This document shows positions 5,148 through 5,224 of a stretch of DNA of 5,224 nt, piece after piece (the stretch's first letter is position 1; every line of letters begins with the position of its first letter). The position numbers were made by a program, and so were the translations under genes. This stretch comes from Thermodesulfobacteriota bacterium. GTDB taxonomy: Bacteria > Desulfobacterota > QYQD01. The stretch is from contig JASEGX010000172.1 of the NCBI GenBank assembly GCA_030017815.1, positions 1 through 5,224 of the forward strand, given 5' to 3'. Under the pieces are notes generated by a model. The model was given only the letters and a program-made list of their open reading frames with translations, was not told where the DNA came from and did not search any database.

Positions 5148-5206
5148 ATGCATAGCGAGCGCATTCCCCCTGCTTGCAGCGGGGTTAGCGAGCGAATACG
5201 ATGCAT
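5148..5206. repeat. Repeat with paired TAGCGAGCG boxes flanking a C/G hairpin
   Basis: ATGCAT (5148-5153) and ATGCAT (5201-5206) bracket two direct copies, TAGCGAGCGCAT (5153-5164) and TAGCGAGCGAAT (5186-5197). Between them CCCC-CTGC (5166-5173) pairs with GCAG (5176-5179) and GGGG (5181-5184), with one bulged C. The hairpin could act as a terminator for the operon, but no T-run follows it directly, so a repeat-family explanation is preferred. Confidence 0.5.
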
Positions 5207-5224
5207 TTTACCTTGCATACGGAG

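Noticed and set aside
4964..5155. Short plus-strand frame crossing the kinase end
   Set aside because: It runs through the kinase receiver in another frame and then repeat DNA; no ribosome site.

Overview
This looks like a chromosomal window from an anaerobic or metal/sulfur-respiring bacterium, most likely of the Desulfobacterota (deltaproteobacterial) type. The clues are a secreted multiheme c-type cytochrome, a response regulator with an excisionase-type HTH in front of its receiver, a cytosolic PAS-PAS hybrid histidine kinase, and many C/G-rich palindromic interspersed repeats. The taxonomy is inference; there is no rRNA or other marker gene here.

Layout. Positions 1-842 hold no gene I can support. 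They are a patchwork of inverted repeats, including a roughly 159-bp MITE-like palindrome (293-451) with G-quadruplex-type G runs on both strands and a second C/G-rich double hairpin (713-790). A response regulator gene (843-1433) lies on the minus strand. A 99-base divergent intergenic region (1434-1532) carries candidate promoters for both directions. On the plus strand follows a compact probable operon: cheD (about 1569-2117), a multiheme cytochrome c (2114-3148, overlapping cheD by ATGA), and a PAS-PAS-HisKA-HATPase-REC hybrid kinase (3196-5088, 47 bases after the cytochrome). The kinase stop codon lies inside a third copy of the MITE-like terminal sequence (from 5085), and the window ends in a different repeat (5148-5206).

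How the genes may work together. Every protein gene is either signal transduction (receiver-HTH regulator, CheD, hybrid kinase) or periplasmic electron transfer (cytochrome). The translational coupling of a lone CheD to an exported cytochrome, followed by a soluble sensor kinase with a cysteine cluster in its second PAS domain, suggests a redox- or electron-acceptor-linked sensory module. No receptor, CheA, CheW, CheR or CheB is present in the window, so the CheD partner must be encoded elsewhere. The functional link between these genes is inference from gene order only.
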